The notes beneath the pieces are model-generated. The model ran no database searches and was not told the DNA's origin. It worked only from the letters and a program-made list of their open reading frames with translations. The translations under genes were made by a program, and so were the position numbers. 22,499 bases of DNA. Origin: GCA-020343675 sp964462945 (GTDB taxonomy: Bacteria > Planctomycetota > Phycisphaerae > Sedimentisphaerales > Anaerobacaceae). The stretch spans positions 1 through 22,499 of the forward strand of contig CAYWZW010000082.1 in assembly GCA_964462945.1 (NCBI GenBank), written 5' to 3'. Below are positions 7,686-15,078 of this stretch, piece by piece; position 1 is the stretch's first letter, and each line of letters opens with the position of its first letter.

Positions 7686-8164
7686 ACGCTCTCACTTTCC
7701 CTTTGCGTAAATGCCAGTCTGGTTGGCGGCCGGTATGATGGATGGAACGATGTACTGGCCCATGGCTGAGGGCAGAGCTGGATCGTTCGTATGAACCAGT
7801 CTGCCTTGTTTCGGGTTCCACTTGAATTTACTGAAGACCTTGTGCCCGCTCGAATGAATCTCCAGTACCCCTAAACGGATTTCCCAGAAATCCTCATTGC
7901 CGTTTGGGTACTCTATCCTGCCACAGGGCAAGAAGTGCAAGTTCTTCGTCTTGGTGTCATCCTCTTCTCCGCGGTAATGGAGAATGAACGACCTGCCTGG
8001 GTTAGAAAGCAGCTTTCGTAACTTGGCGGACTTCCTGTGGAGAGTAACCAGCCACACGACGCCACCAGCGACAGCCGTTGTGCTGAGGGCGACTATAGTT
8101 TTCACAGCTTCTGCACCAATGAACGTCCAGATGCACCACATTGCCATCATGCTCTGCTCGCTAA
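7634..8164 (-). mobile_element. Lone integron-type gene cassette, 531 bp
   Basis: On the minus strand the unit starts at G^TTAGCG (cut between 8165 and 8164) and ends at the attC-like R' (G at 7634, then TTTGC). If excised and closed into a circle, its R' would read GTTAGCG, exactly complementary to its own R'' CGCTAAC, the diagnostic property of a cassette. Inside are a 14-base leader, one ORF, and the attC-like site. No integrase gene or attI site is visible. It may be a solitary cassette inserted at a secondary site; removing it would leave ATCATTG joined to TTTGCAG. Confidence 0.7.
7692..8150 (-). CDS. Cassette-borne hypothetical membrane-anchored protein
   Basis: A 152-residue protein that I do not recognise. 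Residues about 15-37 form one membrane segment (VKTIVALSTTAVAGGVVWLV). A basic stretch follows (HRKSAKLRK), suggesting the remainder is cytoplasmic. The soluble part (about 50-152) is rich in aromatic and glycine residues and probably beta-structured (RSFILHYRGEEDD, CGRIEYPNGNEDFWEIRLGV). The start is taken at 8150 (ATGATGGCAATG); ATGs at codons 2 and 4 are possible, and ribosome-binding signals are weak (gagcagag). The leader from the cassette boundary is only 14 bases, as usual for integron cassettes, which often encode small unknown membrane proteins. The gene is opposite to carA, so it would need its own or an upstream minus-strand promoter. Confidence 0.7.
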   Translation of the reverse strand: MMAMWCIWTFIGAEAVKTIVALSTTAVAGGVVWLVTLHRKSAKLRKLLSNPGRSFILHYRGEEDDTKTKNLHFLPCGRIEYPNGNEDFWEIRLGVLEIHSSGHKVFSKFKWNPKQGRLVHTNDPALPSAMGQYIVPSIIPAANQTGIYAKGK

Positions 8165-8165
8165 C

Positions 8166-8360
8166 AATGATTATATGGTTTCTCTATAACACCCTTTAGC
8201 CGCGAAGTTGCGGCATGACACTCCGACACTCGAATTGGTATAAGCCTTGTGATTGCGGGCCATTAAGGCACCCACAAGGCTTGGGATGGGGTGATATGTG
8301 GTTTCTGTATAACACACCTGGCTTTGTCCTTTACAAGCTGCCTGCTTTTGTTAATCAAAG
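8166..8360. repeat. Repeat-rich stretch upstream of the cassette
   Basis: A direct repeat, atatg(tg)gtttct(c/g)tataacac, occurs at 8173-8192 and 8294-8315. Between the copies, aagccttgtg (8242-8251) and cacaaggctt (8273-8282) form a perfect 10-bp inverted repeat, and gccgc/gcggc (8200-8215 region) forms a short hairpin. No gene is visible from 8166 to 8455. The repeated tataac could be degenerate cassette boundaries (GTTATAG and GTTATAC on the minus strand), but I could not find a convincing attC for either. Confidence 0.45.
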
Positions 8361-8400
8361 TAACAATTTTTCTCGATGCGTCAAACTAATTTAAATACTT

Positions 8401-8452
8401 TATCCGTGTTAATCTGCGTTAATCTGCGGTTTCAATTTCGTGTCTGTTCGTA
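8401..8452 (+). repeat. Dispersed repeat family D (ccgtgttaatctgcg type), short copy
   Basis: The sequence tatccgtgttaatctgcgtt and the following gcggtttcaatttcgtgtc repeat the wording of 2641-2803 (ccgcggtttcaattcgtgtc, ctgtgttaatccgtgt). It lies just beyond the 3' end of the minus-strand HNH gene. Confidence 0.6.
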
Positions 8453-8455
8453 ATA

Positions 8456-9142
8456 CTATCTTTCAAAACGTTGTTTTTTATGCTCGATTTTCGTTTTGAC
8501 CGTTTGTAACTTCTGTATATGCAGCATGTTACGAAGCTTTTCCGTCAGACGAACTTTTTGGTTGCGGCCGAGGGCAAAGCCCGAGGCCGCGCCAAGTTCA
8601 TTCGTGGTTGAATCCGGGAAATTCAGGCTTGCGAACTCGCCGTGGTATTTGATCGCCGCCCGGTCGTAGGCTTTGGCCGCCTCGCGATTGTCACGGAAAC
8701 AGCCCAGGTATTTTCTCTTGCCGCAGCAAGCGATGTCCGCCCGCCACAGTCCCTTTTTCTTATCGAAACAGACGCCTTTGTAGCCGGAGCGGCCCCTTGG
8801 ACTGTCTGCATTCCAGGCGTTCTGAGCGACGGTGGCCAGACGGAGATTGGCCTTGCGGTTGTCAAGGCCATTGCCGTTAATATGATCGACAAACCTATCA
8901 TCAGCGGCTTTGAGCACATCGCGGTGCATGTGAAGCCGGTATCTTTTGCCCCCTTTTTTAGACGAGCGAACCGCGTAGAAGGTCGAGCGGCTTTTGGCGG
9001 CGAACCACTTGTATTTGGAAAGGCGAAAATAATCTTCCGCATCGACGAGGGCGAACTTCCCCTGGGTCAGCCGTATCCGGCAAAACGAATAGCCGTATCG
9101 AACCCGGCGATATAAGAGCACCGGCCGGATCAAAATCCGCAC
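8456..9142 (-). CDS. HNH endonuclease with AP2 DNA-binding domain
   Basis: A 228-residue protein. Residues about 65-112 carry an HNH-type nuclease core (LHMHRDVLKA, then FVDHINGNGLDNRKANLRLA, then QNAWN). Residues about 119-176 are an AP2-like DNA-binding domain (SGYKGVCFDKKKGLWRADI, YLGCFRDNREAAKAYDRAAI, KYHGEFASLNFP). The combination is typical of free-standing homing-type or phage/mobile HNH proteins that nick DNA. The start is uncertain: GTG at 9142 gives the full ORF, another GTG lies seven codons in, and neither has a clear Shine-Dalgarno site. The AP2 domain normally ends near FASLNFP. Here about 50 more residues follow, the first 20 or so (NELGAASGFALGRNQK) encoded by dispersed repeat A (8554-8613), so the native end was probably replaced or read through. 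Confidence 0.8.
   Translation of the reverse strand: MRILIRPVLLYRRVRYGYSFCRIRLTQGKFALVDAEDYFRLSKYKWFAAKSRSTFYAVRSSKKGGKRYRLHMHRDVLKAADDRFVDHINGNGLDNRKANLRLATVAQNAWNADSPRGRSGYKGVCFDKKKGLWRADIACCGKRKYLGCFRDNREAAKAYDRAAIKYHGEFASLNFPDSTTNELGAASGFALGRNQKVRLTEKLRNMLHIQKLQTVKTKIEHKKQRFER
8554..8613 (+). repeat. Dispersed repeat family A, copy 2, inside the HNH gene
   Basis: Shares ctttttggttgcggc at one end and ttcgtggtt at the other with 15-70. The centre is a longer hairpin (gcggccgagggc ... gcccgaggccgc). It is read in the minus-strand frame of the HNH gene as part of its C-terminal extension. Confidence 0.65.
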
Positions 9143-10155
9143 AAGCCAAAGTGGGATGGTTATGGTGAACTGAATCTCGCTGCTCCCCCGCAGTTTGAGT
9201 GGATTAGCAAATTAGACGATTAGTGAATTAGGAGATCAGGTAAACAGGGAATCAGGAACAGGCTTCGCCTCCAAATAGTAACCCATCAATAACCGCGGAT
9301 TTCACGGACGCCGTCCTGAGCAAAGTCGAAGGATTACCCAGAAAAATGAAAGAAATCGTCAATCGCAAATCGTAAATCGTAAATTGTCGCTCCCCCCATA
9401 ATTGCTCCTACCTGCACGATTCCCCCCGGTCATCCCGACCGAGGCGGAGCCGAGCGGAGGGATCTCGTCCCCCCACACATGCTCCTACCTGCACGATTCA
9501 TTAAAAATTCTACAAAAATGTAGGAAGCGTTTTTGCCGTAAATCGTTGTCTGAAAAGGAATAAAAATTATTTTCGATTTTCCGATTTTTGTTTTGCGCTA
9601 CCAGCACCATTCGTTAAAAAAATTCGTCCATTTTGCCTAAATTAACAGCCACAGAGAAGGGTACTTAGACACGGTTTTAGATTAGCCACGAAGGCACTAA
9701 GACACGGAGAAAAGTAGTTAGACACGGATTCACACTGATTCACACGGATTTGTCCTTCGGCGTTGGCCATTCGACATTCGATATTGGATATTCCCTTCCC
9801 TATCCTGATACCCTGCTTCCCTGCCTCCTGATCACCTGGTCTCCTGATGCCCTCCCACCTCCTGTATCCTGTGTTCTGCGAAGATTCTTCTTGCTTCGTG
9901 GCGGCTTCTATGCTATTCTCCACTCCTCGAAGGTGATACGGGAACAGCCGGGAGCGAAATAGGAGATACGAATGCTTGCGAGATACGCTTTTGAGGTTAC
10001 CCTGAGCATGGTCGAAGGGCTTCACCAACAAGGAAGCGAGACATCTTGGATTTATGCTCCTTAATAAGGGCTTTGGGAACAGTGCATAGAAAACGGTGGC
10101 AGGATCGAATGATTGCCGCTAATATCTTCGTAGCAGTTCTTTTTGGGATAAGCGT
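9143..10155. repeat. Gene-free interval, about 1 kb, made largely of dispersed repeats
   Basis: Visible units, left to right: A/G-rich ggagatcagg-type sequence (9230-9263); a cctgagcaaagtcgaagg unit (9315-9332); aaatcgt short-period repeats (9354-9390); a perfect 19-bp direct repeat tgctcctacctgcacgatt at 9403-9421 and 9480-9498, framing a gtcatcccgaccgaggcgga unit; an AT-rich stretch (9499-9645); cacggattcacac-type sequence (9645-9750, family D in reverse complement); a ttcgacattcgatattggat unit (9769-9788); family C-like sequence (9858-9878, reverse complement); and a ccctgagcatggtcgaaggg unit (10000-10019). ORFs here have low-complexity translations and are not called. No promoter for the nuclease gene downstream could be fixed. 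Confidence 0.7.
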
Positions 10156-11346
10156 ATGCAGGACGGAAGTGATTTCACAATTCTTGAAGACTTAGTGGTG
10201 GGGAACTCTGATTTGGAAGAGTTGGAGGCTGTTGTTGGGAAGTTTAACATTTTTGAGGCAATCGGTGTTGTGCGTCAGGAACTTCGGCATTCGAACTTCC
10301 TTGCCTTTCTGCTGGACCCAAATCAAAATCATGGCCTCGGTGAAGCTTTTTTGAAACGCTTTCTACAGAGGGCTATATCAGGTGCCCAAGTGTCCGGCCT
10401 GCTCGTCACGCCCATCGACTTGGACTTGTGGGACTTGCATAATGCATTTGTATACCGTGAGTGGCAGAATGTTGATATCCTTATCTTGGCGGAAGATATC
10501 AAGCTGGTGGTTCTGATCGAGAACAAGATTGACGGCAGTGAGTCAGAAGGTCAACTCGAACGCTATAAGAAGACAGTTAAGAAGCGGTACCCGGACTATA
10601 GCATAATCTGCTTGTACCTTACTCCTGAAGGAGTTGTTCCGTCTCACGAGGATTACATCCCCGTGAGCTACGAACTCGTCTGTGAGATAGTTGAGTCATT
10701 AATTAGGGGAACGGAATCTGTTTTGGGATCGGACCTGTTGACCGTAATCAAGAATTACGCAGAAATGCTAAGGAGACATATTGTGGGTGAATCAGAAATC
10801 GCCAAGTTATGCCAGAAGATATATCGAAAGCACCAAAAAGCACTCGACCTCATCTTCGAGTATAAGCCCGACCTCCAAGTGCAAATCAGAGAATACCTGG
10901 AGGATTTGATTGAACGGAATGCAGGGCTGCTCAAGGATCACTGTTCCAAGGCATATATAAGGTTTTTGCCGGAAGACTGGAATGTACGCAATCTCAACAA
11001 AGGAGAAGGCTGGGTGCCTTCCAATAGGATTCTGTTGTTCGAGTTCTACAACGGTCCGGAGAAGCTCGCGTTGAGGTTGTATATCGGGCCCGGCGACAAA
11101 GATGTTCGCGAGAAACTATATGATATGGCCGCGGCCAATAGGAAGGTTTTCAAAGTGAGTGGCAAATTGTATCCAAAATGGAAATGCATTTATGCGCGGG
11201 AATTTCTTGCGAGAAACGATTTGCAGGAGGATGACTTTGAAGGCATCGTTGAGAAGTTGGGGAAGCAGTGGCAGAAGTTCCTTGAGGATGACTTAGCAGT
11301 GGTCAAAGGCATTGTGAAAGATGAAAAATGGATTTGGGCAAATTAA
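10156..11346 (+). CDS. PD-(D/E)XK nuclease superfamily protein (PDDEXK_4-like)
   Basis: A 396-residue protein. The N-terminal signature HSNFLAFLLDPNQNHGLGEA (about 45-64) and the nuclease core that follows fit the PF14281-type family. Asp107 lies in REWQNVDILI and Glu122-x-Lys124 in LVVLIENKID, giving the D...ExK metal-binding set; Gln133 and Tyr137 (GQLERY) form the usual QxxxY helix motif. The C-terminal half (about 200-396) is of unknown function, with a repeated FLEDDL/WQKF character near the end. Members are often near mobile or defence genes, but no methylase or partner is present here, so a defence role is inference. The ATG at 10156 has only a weak upstream site (gggata, 10145-10150). 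Codon use is more A/T-ending than in carB or the secreted-protein genes, consistent with transfer. It stands alone between two repeat-rich gaps. Confidence 0.8.
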   Translation: MQDGSDFTILEDLVVGNSDLEELEAVVGKFNIFEAIGVVRQELRHSNFLAFLLDPNQNHGLGEAFLKRFLQRAISGAQVSGLLVTPIDLDLWDLHNAFVYREWQNVDILILAEDIKLVVLIENKIDGSESEGQLERYKKTVKKRYPDYSIICLYLTPEGVVPSHEDYIPVSYELVCEIVESLIRGTESVLGSDLLTVIKNYAEMLRRHIVGESEIAKLCQKIYRKHQKALDLIFEYKPDLQVQIREYLEDLIERNAGLLKDHCSKAYIRFLPEDWNVRNLNKGEGWVPSNRILLFEFYNGPEKLALRLYIGPGDKDVREKLYDMAAANRKVFKVSGKLYPKWKCIYAREFLARNDLQEDDFEGIVEKLGKQWQKFLEDDLAVVKGIVKDEKWIWAN

Positions 11347-11701
11347 AGATGTGTCGTATGAATGGTGGTTCCACAAGAATGTCACGGGCTTTGATCGGTG
11401 GGCTTCAGCCCACACTACATGATCTACAAGGTTTGCCTGACCAGTTGTAGGATGGGCAACTTGATTGCCCATGCTGAAAGAACGGTGGGAGAATTCGGGG
11501 GACACCTTACTAATTTAGGGCTTGGCGCTGAGGCCGGCAACAGGGGCGGTCTCTTGCCGGCGGACTGATGGGCATGGCCCACCTTCGGATCGCGGGCTGG
11601 AAGCCCGCGACACGCGCTGCGCCCTGCCCGCCGGCAGGCGAGTTGAGGATGCCACCCGCCGCAACTGGAAGCCGCCCACCTGGCTGAGCCACGACGGCGG
11701 T
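11347..11701. repeat. Gene-free interval with several perfect hairpins
   Basis: Three compact stem-loops are present: gtgggct-tc-agcccac (11398-11413), atgggcaa-cttga-ttgcccat (11452-11472) and tcgcgggct-gga-agcccgcga (11590-11610). None has a following T-run, so they look more like dispersed palindromic units than terminators. A gggggacaccttactaattt string (11497-11516) between them partly resembles the reverse complement of 2491-2510. No ORF of substance is seen. Confidence 0.6.
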
Positions 11702-13027
11702 TCAGATCATGGTGTAGTCGTACGGTTTTCGCATCTCACGGACAATGTATGTGCTCGCTTCGGCGTCGCCGACGAACTGTTCCTTGGCCGGGTCCCAGTT
11801 GAGCTTTCGACCGAGGCGAATGGCGATCACACCCAGGTGACACAGACTCGCGGAGCGGTGGCCGACCTCAGCGGGACATATAGGCGTTTTCCGCGACTTC
11901 ACGCAGTCAAAGAAGTTGCCCAGATGGTCGTTAGAGAGATAAACGCGCTTGGCGTCGTCGGGCAGCTTGTCCGTGAGAATCTGCCGGTCGCTGGCGTTGA
12001 TGACGCCCCGGGTGACCCAGATCCAGCCGCCGGAGCCGTAGAATTTGATGCCGTGCTGCTGGCCGTTGGGGTCCTTGACGCCGCCGTGCCACTCACTGGC
12101 CGTGGTGCTCTTGCAGGTGTGGACGACGCCGTTGGCGTAGGTGTACGTCACTTCGTACTCACTGGCCGCGGTAAAGCCGCCGGGGATCATGTCAATGAGC
12201 TGCTTACCCTCGACGCTGACGGGGCCGGAGCCGTCCAGGTCCAGGGCCCAGAGGACGATGTCGTTGTGGTGGGCGCCCCAGTCGGTCATCGTGCCGCCGG
12301 AATAGTCCCACCAGTACCGGAAGCTGAAGTGCGTCCGCTCTTTGACATATTCGACTTTGGGCGTCTGGCCGAGCCAGAAATCATAGTCAAATCCCTCCGG
12401 GACCGGCGAGGTCTTGAACGGACCCTGCCGCAGGCCGGCGGGGAGCCAGACTTCGACTCGCTGGATTTTCCCGATTCGTCCATTGCGGACCAGGTCGCAG
12501 GCCAGCCGGAAATGGACGCTGCTGCGCTGCTGGGTGCCGGTCTGGAGGACGCGCCCGGTTTGCCGCTGGACTTCGACGAGCCGTTTGCCTTCGTCGATGG
12601 TCAGGGTGAGCGGCTTCTCGCAGTAAATGTCCTTGCCGGCCTTCATGGCGGCCATGGAGACCAGCGTATGCCAGTGGTCAACCGTGCCGCAGATAACGGC
12701 GTCGACGTCTTTCCGCGCCAAGAGCTTGCGAAAGTCGGCGTAGCCTTCGGCACCGGGGAAATCCTTTTGAGCGGCCGCCACGTGGCCGGCGTCAACGTCA
12801 CACACGGCGACGATCTGACCGTATCTCTGGGCATTCTTTGCGTCGCCCCTGCCTTGTCCGCCGCAGCCGATCAGTGCAATGTTGACTTTCTCGCTGGGCG
12901 GCATTTCGGATCTCGTATCTCCGGCGAACGACGAGCGACGAACGACGAGCGACGAGAAAGCGGCGGCCGCCGCGCCTGCGGTCTTGAGGAAATGACGACG
13001 TGATGTGATGAAGCTGTTAGTCTGCAT
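11702..13027 (-). CDS. Tat-exported Gfo/Idh/MocA family oxidoreductase
   Basis: A 441-residue protein. The N-terminus SRRHFLKTAGAAAAA (about 9-23) is a twin-arginine signal, so the enzyme is exported folded. The Rossmann domain follows: VNIALIGCGGQGRGD (about 48-62, NAD(P)-binding loop), DHWH (117-120) and the conserved EKP (137-139). The C-terminal part includes WLGQTPKVEY and a GAHHNDIVLWAL motif typical of planctomycete members. The family oxidises or reduces sugars and related substrates; the substrate here is unknown. The ATG at 13027 has a strong aggaga five bases upstream. Residues about 24-39, between signal and catalytic domain, are encoded by a short-period repeat (cgacgagcgacgaacgacga type). 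The upstream minus-strand gene ends 83 bases away, so the two may be co-transcribed. Confidence 0.92.
   Translation of the reverse strand: MQTNSFITSRRHFLKTAGAAAAAFSSLVVRRSSFAGDTRSEMPPSEKVNIALIGCGGQGRGDAKNAQRYGQIVAVCDVDAGHVAAAQKDFPGAEGYADFRKLLARKDVDAVICGTVDHWHTLVSMAAMKAGKDIYCEKPLTLTIDEGKRLVEVQRQTGRVLQTGTQQRSSVHFRLACDLVRNGRIGKIQRVEVWLPAGLRQGPFKTSPVPEGFDYDFWLGQTPKVEYVKERTHFSFRYWWDYSGGTMTDWGAHHNDIVLWALDLDGSGPVSVEGKQLIDMIPGGFTAASEYEVTYTYANGVVHTCKSTTASEWHGGVKDPNGQQHGIKFYGSGGWIWVTRGVINASDRQILTDKLPDDAKRVYLSNDHLGNFFDCVKSRKTPICPAEVGHRSASLCHLGVIAIRLGRKLNWDPAKEQFVGDAEASTYIVREMRKPYDYTMI
12911..12957 (-). repeat. Short-period repeat forming the Tat-linker of the oxidoreductase
   Basis: Plus-strand bases 12925-12957 are near-perfect repeats of (a)acgacgagcg, and 12911-12922 reads tctcgtatctcc, like the ggagatacga found in the intergenic DNA at 9962-9971. 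Translated in frame this gives FSSLVVRRSSFAGDTR (residues about 24-39), which does not look like an ordinary Tat cleavage region. Confidence 0.6.
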
Positions 13028-13110
13028 GATTATCTCCTGAAAAATGTGTTATCTCAATTCATTCCTTATAAAACATCGTGAATAGCTGGTCCCAAACAGC
13101 GTAACTGGAA

Positions 13111-15078
13111 TCACGGCTCTCCATGAGGCACCTCCAGCTTTACGGACACGTTCTCGGGCTCCGCCGGACAGTCTATCGTGTAAGTACCCGGGCCGGCCAG
13201 CCGCTTCTGCGTTTCTTTCAATTGGCCATCGACGCGATACGTGTGCGTGATCATCAAGGGACCTTCGGGCGCACGGTCCGGCGGCGCTGCGGCGGACTCC
13301 TTAGCCAGATGCAGGCATGCGCGAATGGTATTGAGGCCGGTGTTGGCGGTATATTTGACGAAGACTGCCTCAGCCGGATCGGTCAGAACAACGTCGCCAT
13401 CCCAGTTGTACCGCCAGTGGTTTACCCACGTGGGCACGTGTGACGTGTAGATCTCCTTGAAGTCTTCCGGGCGGTCCGTCGCGTAGGCGATGCGGTTGTC
13501 GGTATTCTTCGCCTGCTCGCCTTGATCCGTGCGAAAGGTTCCTCCGACGGTAAACCACAATATCTTCATGCCCGGCGGGGCGGCCAGCCGCACGATGACT
13601 TCGCCGCGTATGCGGCACGTATGACGATTCGGATCGTAGTCGCCGGGCATCGCCAGCACGTATTTCTTCAGGTCCTGAGGGTCGGCGGTGTTCGGATTGA
13701 TAAGCATGGGAACGGTCTGCTTATTGTAGCGATCGCCGGTCTCGTATTGAAACGTGGTCTTGCCCTTCTTCATAGCCGGCAGGCTGGCCGGAGCGACCTG
13801 GACCCAGGTTCGAACGTTCAACGAATCGATGGCGGTTGAACCTGCGGGACCCGATGTCTCGAGTTTCAGGAGGCAGCCGTGTGTGCCCTTCACGACGGCC
13901 GTCAGGTCGATAGCCGTCGTATCGTCGGGCCGGGTCCGTCCGGCGGCTTGCCACGATAAGCCGTGGTCCGGAGAGACCAGAACCTCGACCGGAATCGGGC
14001 CTTTTACAGCCACGACGGAGGCCTCCGTATCGTCGTTCGGATCGTCGAGGTCGTTGACCTTCGGGACGATGACGTAGGGCGTGAAGACCTCGAATGTGAC
14101 TTCGGCCCGGCCGTTGCGGATGATTTCCAGGCCGCTTTCTCCCGGCCGCAGGTTCTCGACGGCGTAGCAGCCGTCCTGGAAATCCGTGGACGCCCTGGTC
14201 AGTACGGGCCGGTAATCGAGCAGGCCGTTGCCGTGATTCCATCGAGTGAACTCGCGGTGGTTTGGCTTGGGGCCTCGCGGCTCCTGTTCGATGAGGTTCC
14301 TGATCCATTTGGTCCCGGCGTATCGCGGCAGGTGCTGCCAGCGTCCATCCTGGGGCGCCCAGAAGCGGGTAAACGATTCGCCGCTTCGCAGATAGAAATC
14401 CATTGTGTGGCCCATCTCGAACCAGCGGTAGTAGTTATAGACGCGGCTGTCTTTGTAGATATCGAAAAGCCTGGCCTTGTCCTGGTCTTTTGGAAAGAAC
14501 GGCGTAACGGCCGAGGGCGGGTCAACCCAAAGGCTGCGATTGCTTTGTGCTTCGGCAAGACTGGCTACGGTGCCGTCCGGCCGCAGGAGCACGCCGCGCA
14601 CGTCAACGTCAAGATAGTGCCAACTGTCGTCGTACCAGACCTCCGTCGCACAGTGATTCCAGGCCTCAAGGCCAAAGGCGCGGCCCTGTGTGAAACCGGC
14701 GCCCTGGAATATGCCGTCCAGGACCGGACCGAAGATTCCGCAGTAGGCCATATTGTACGTGTTCAGTATCTTCAGCGGATCGCGCACCGTCGCATACTCA
14801 TCGAAGGGGTCCGGCCCTTCGAGGATTTCGTTGAAATGATACAGGCCCGTCTGGTAGTCGCTGAGGTACTTCCAGATGGCCAGCGCCAGCTCGTTTCCCG
14901 TCTTGTCCTTCCACTGGTGAAACTGCCGGAATCGCTTGAGGTCCGTGGTATCCGCGACGTGGTCGCTGGTCAGCCGGATGCAAATCACGCGGGCGGTAGA
15001 TGTCACCGGCATCATCAGACAGAACAGCACCCCGGCGATCAAAGCAAAATCTGAACCGAATGTCCGTCTAATTTCCAT
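13111..15078 (-). CDS. Secreted transglutaminase-like (cysteine-protease-fold) protein
   Basis: A 655-residue protein from the ATG at 15078, chosen because agagga stands upstream at good spacing and the product then begins with a signal peptide (MEIRRTFGSDFALIAGVLFC, to about residue 30); the ORF itself runs 22 codons further. A transglutaminase-like core is suggested by Cys113 (YNMAYCGIFGPVLDGIFQGA), His142 (AWNHCATEVWYDD) and Asp157 (WHYLDVDVRG), in the right order and spacing. Residues 170-655 show no domain I can name; several stretches look beta-rich, such as carbohydrate-binding or Ig-like folds. In this fold the triad can serve peptidase, amidase or crosslinking activity, or be structural. 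It lies 83 bases upstream of the Tat oxidoreductase on the same strand, so joint work on an extracellular substrate is possible but not shown. Confidence 0.7.
   Translation of the reverse strand: MEIRRTFGSDFALIAGVLFCLMMPVTSTARVICIRLTSDHVADTTDLKRFRQFHQWKDKTGNELALAIWKYLSDYQTGLYHFNEILEGPDPFDEYATVRDPLKILNTYNMAYCGIFGPVLDGIFQGAGFTQGRAFGLEAWNHCATEVWYDDSWHYLDVDVRGVLLRPDGTVASLAEAQSNRSLWVDPPSAVTPFFPKDQDKARLFDIYKDSRVYNYYRWFEMGHTMDFYLRSGESFTRFWAPQDGRWQHLPRYAGTKWIRNLIEQEPRGPKPNHREFTRWNHGNGLLDYRPVLTRASTDFQDGCYAVENLRPGESGLEIIRNGRAEVTFEVFTPYVIVPKVNDLDDPNDDTEASVVAVKGPIPVEVLVSPDHGLSWQAAGRTRPDDTTAIDLTAVVKGTHGCLLKLETSGPAGSTAIDSLNVRTWVQVAPASLPAMKKGKTTFQYETGDRYNKQTVPMLINPNTADPQDLKKYVLAMPGDYDPNRHTCRIRGEVIVRLAAPPGMKILWFTVGGTFRTDQGEQAKNTDNRIAYATDRPEDFKEIYTSHVPTWVNHWRYNWDGDVVLTDPAEAVFVKYTANTGLNTIRACLHLAKESAAAPPDRAPEGPLMITHTYRVDGQLKETQKRLAGPGTYTIDCPAEPENVSVKLEVPHGEP

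Noticed and set aside
8307..8356. Second attC-like site on the minus strand (GATTAAC ... GTTATAC, 50 bp)
   Set aside because: The end heptamers agree at only five of seven positions and the inner stem is poor, so I do not claim a second cassette.
9354..9498. CRISPR-like array from regularly spaced repeats
   Set aside because: Repeats are of mixed families and unequal spacing, with no repeated 25-40 bp unit and no cas genes.
9642..10031. Minus-strand ORF of 129 codons in the 1-kb gap
   Set aside because: Its codons are almost entirely repeat-family sequence (cacggattcacac and cctgtatcctg types).
11398..11610. Terminators formed by the three hairpins after the nuclease gene
   Set aside because: None has a following T-run, and the same compact palindrome style recurs in other gaps, so dispersed units are the better reading.
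11522..13003. Plus-strand ORF (493 codons) opposite the Gfo/Idh/MocA gene
   Set aside because: Antisense to a clear oxidoreductase; its open frame follows from GC-rich codon bias.
13963..15054. Plus-strand ORF (363 codons) opposite the transglutaminase-like gene
   Set aside because: The sense frame has a signal peptide, a Shine-Dalgarno site and a triad; the antisense frame has none.
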